A DNA stretch of 7,820 nt, taken from assembly GCA_902806355.1 (NCBI GenBank), contig CADCWI010000035.1, positions 1-7,820 of the forward strand, given 5' to 3'. The position numbers and the translations under genes were made by a program. Source of the DNA: an uncultured Thermomicrobiales bacterium (GTDB taxonomy: Bacteria; Chloroflexota; Chloroflexia; Thermomicrobiales; UBA6265). Under the pieces are notes generated by a model that saw only the letters and a list, made by a program, of their open reading frames with translations, ran no database searches and was not told the DNA's origin. Shown here one piece after another: positions 6,167 through 7,820 of this stretch (positions within the stretch are counted from its first letter, which is position 1; every line of letters begins with the position of its first letter).

Positions 6167-7690
6167 GTGACGAACGACACGATGGAACAGCTTCGGACGC
6201 GACTAGGCGAGGTGAGCGACATTCGTGGCGCGATCGCACTGTTGGGATGGGACCAGCGGACGATCATGCCACAGCGTGGCGAAGCGGTGCGAGCCAATCG
6301 GATGGCGACGCTCAGTAAAATCGCCCATGAGACATTCACCTCCGACGAGACCGGCGAGCTTCTCGAGACGCTTGAAGGTTTCGAAAAGGGTCTCCCATTC
6401 GAGGACAACGACGCAGCCCTGATTCGCGTCACGCGGCGCGACTATCAGAAGATGAAGGTCATTCCATCGGACCTGGCGGTCAGAATGTCTCGTGCGAGCA
6501 GTACCGGCTACCAGGCATGGGTGGAGGCGCGTTCGACTTCGGATTTTTCGAAACTCCTGCCGGCGCTGGAGGAAATCGTTGGGCTGAAGCGGGAAGAAAT
6601 CGCGCTGTTTCGCGGAGTCAAGGATGACATCGCGGACGACTACGATGTGCTGCTCGATGACTTCGAACCCGCGCTGACGTCCGCCGAGGTCACCCGCGTG
6701 TTCGATGAGCTCAAGGCGGCCACGATTCCGCTGGTTCAGCGAGTCCGGGAGCGCGCGGACCAGGTCGACGATTCACCGGTGCGCGGCGCCTTCGCGCTCG
6801 ATGTTCAACGCAAGCTGGTGACGACGATCGCGAACCGGCTTGGCTTCAGTGACGATGCGTGGCGGCTTGATCCAACGCAGCATCCGTTCGCAAGTGCGAT
6901 GGGCGTCAACGACATCAGAATCACCACACGCTACTACGACAATTTCCTGAACCCGGCGCTGTTCGGGACGATGCACGAGTTCGGTCACGGTCTCTATGAG
7001 CATGGAGTCTCGGAGGAGCTGGAGCGCACACCGTTGCAGCGGGGCGCATCGATGGCCTTCCACGAGTCTCAATCGAGGATGTGGGAGAACCTGATCGGTC
7101 GCGGGCGACCGTTCTGGACATATGGCCTGCCGGTGCTCAGGGAGGCTTTCCCGGAGCAGTTTTCGGATGTCACCGAGGACGGCATCTACCGGGCGGTCAA
7201 CAAGCTCGGACCGTCACTAATTCGGGTCGAAGCCGACGAGTTGACATACAACCTGCACATCATCCTTCGGTTCGAGCTTGAGCGGGACATCATCGCCGGC
7301 AATGTGGAGTTGACCGACCTGCCCCATGCCTGGAACGCCAAGATGGCGGAGTATCTCGGGATCGAGGTCCCGGACGACGCTCATGGCGTGCTGCAGGACG
7401 TTCATTGGGGTTCAGGGCTCCTCGGGTATTTCCCGACATACGCTCTCGGCAATGTGGTGTCGCTGCAACTCTGGGAGCGGATCAGGCGCGAGATCCCGGA
7501 TCTCGACGCGCAGGTCTCCGCGGGCGAGTTCGCGAAGCTGCGCGAGTGGCTCGCCGAGAACATCCACCAGCATGGACGCAAGTTCACACCCGGCGAGCTG
7601 CTCCAGCGAGCTGTCGGCACATCGTCGTTCGATCCGCAGCCGCTGATTGCGTACCTGACAGCCAAGGTCGATTCACTCTACGGTGCATAG
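6167..7690 (+). CDS. M32-family metallocarboxypeptidase (thermostable carboxypeptidase Taq type)
   Basis: This 507-residue protein removes C-terminal amino acids from peptides, broadly except proline in characterised relatives such as Thermus aquaticus carboxypeptidase Taq. It has all M32 signature elements in order: TQHPF (237-241), DIRITT (249-254), the zinc motif HEFGH (His270, Glu271, His274), HESQSR with Glu300 as third zinc ligand, IRVEADELTYNLH (352-364) and GVLQDVHW (407-414). The length is normal (about 500). No signal peptide is seen, so it is likely cytosolic and involved in peptide turnover. The GTG start at 6167 lies 6 nt after AAGGGGGG, a strong ribosome-binding site. It sits 45 nt after purQ, so it could be a read-through member of the purine operon, though no functional link to purine synthesis is known to me. 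Confidence 0.95.
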   Translation: MTNDTMEQLRTRLGEVSDIRGAIALLGWDQRTIMPQRGEAVRANRMATLSKIAHETFTSDETGELLETLEGFEKGLPFEDNDAALIRVTRRDYQKMKVIPSDLAVRMSRASSTGYQAWVEARSTSDFSKLLPALEEIVGLKREEIALFRGVKDDIADDYDVLLDDFEPALTSAEVTRVFDELKAATIPLVQRVRERADQVDDSPVRGAFALDVQRKLVTTIANRLGFSDDAWRLDPTQHPFASAMGVNDIRITTRYYDNFLNPALFGTMHEFGHGLYEHGVSEELERTPLQRGASMAFHESQSRMWENLIGRGRPFWTYGLPVLREAFPEQFSDVTEDGIYRAVNKLGPSLIRVEADELTYNLHIILRFELERDIIAGNVELTDLPHAWNAKMAEYLGIEVPDDAHGVLQDVHWGSGLLGYFPTYALGNVVSLQLWERIRREIPDLDAQVSAGEFAKLREWLAENIHQHGRKFTPGELLQRAVGTSSFDPQPLIAYLTAKVDSLYGA

Positions 7691-7820
7691 CACCGGACAA
7701 AGGTGTCGATGAGGAGTAGTGGGGACCGTAAGCGGTTCCCACTGCTGGATGTCATCATTGGCGGATGAGAAAGCCAGAGGCCTTTCGCGTATTGCGGACA
7801 ATTCGCGTTATACGCAAACC
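7691..7820. other. Non-coding right edge with a short repeat patch
   Basis: After the stem-loop no coding region is recognisable. At 7784-7817 TTCGCGT occurs twice, 18 bp apart, each followed by a TAT/ATA and GC-rich step, and GCGT-TAT-ACGC forms a small inverted repeat (7805-7815). It could be the start of a promoter or operator for a gene beyond the window, or the end of a repeat or mobile element. Too little is visible to decide. Confidence 0.35.
7715..7746 (+). terminator. Long stem-loop after the carboxypeptidase, possible terminator
   Basis: The arms at 7715-7728 and 7733-7746 pair over 14 bp with two G-U wobbles, closing a TAAG tetraloop; the core is GTGGGGACCG / CGGTTCCCAC. It begins 24 nt after the M32 carboxypeptidase stop, where a terminator is expected. 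There is no T-run after it, so it is not a textbook intrinsic terminator and may instead protect the 3' end or act with Rho. Confidence 0.45.

Overview
The window is bacterial chromosomal DNA of high GC content, densely packed with housekeeping genes. It has two outward-facing gene groups around a non-coding divide at about 2425-2921. Nothing in it is obviously phage or plasmid. The compact purB-purC-purS-purQ cluster, the separate PurS and PurQ subunits, the M32 carboxypeptidase and the frequent GTG/TTG starts would fit Chloroflexota (Thermomicrobia-like) or another deep-branching GC-rich lineage. That placement is inference; no marker gene here settles it.

Leftward group (minus strand): glmS (664-2424), glucosamine-6-phosphate synthase, is followed after 7 nt by a TatD-family metal-dependent hydrolase that runs off the left edge (1-656). 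The two are probably co-transcribed.

Divide (2425-2921): this holds the glmS ribosome-binding site, a weak and apparently frameshifted MazF/PemK-like toxin remnant, and two stem-loops ahead of purB.

Rightward group (plus strand): purB (adenylosuccinate lyase), purC (SAICAR synthase), purS and purQ (two subunits of FGAM synthase) overlap one another at every junction and form a translationally coupled purine operon. PurL, the large catalytic subunit, is not present; after a 45-nt gap comes a complete M32 metallocarboxypeptidase (6167-7690). A long stem-loop follows that gene, and a short repeat-like patch lies at the right edge.

The most unusual signal is a perfect 46-bp palindrome (1159-1204) inside the glmS coding sequence, in the linker between the two sugar-isomerase domains. 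It keeps the frame open and encodes the same 15-residue peptide on both strands. A second hairpin lies 6 nt away. The start of purB contains another perfect 14-bp-arm inverted repeat. These were found by eye; folding, conservation and read-level checks were not possible here.
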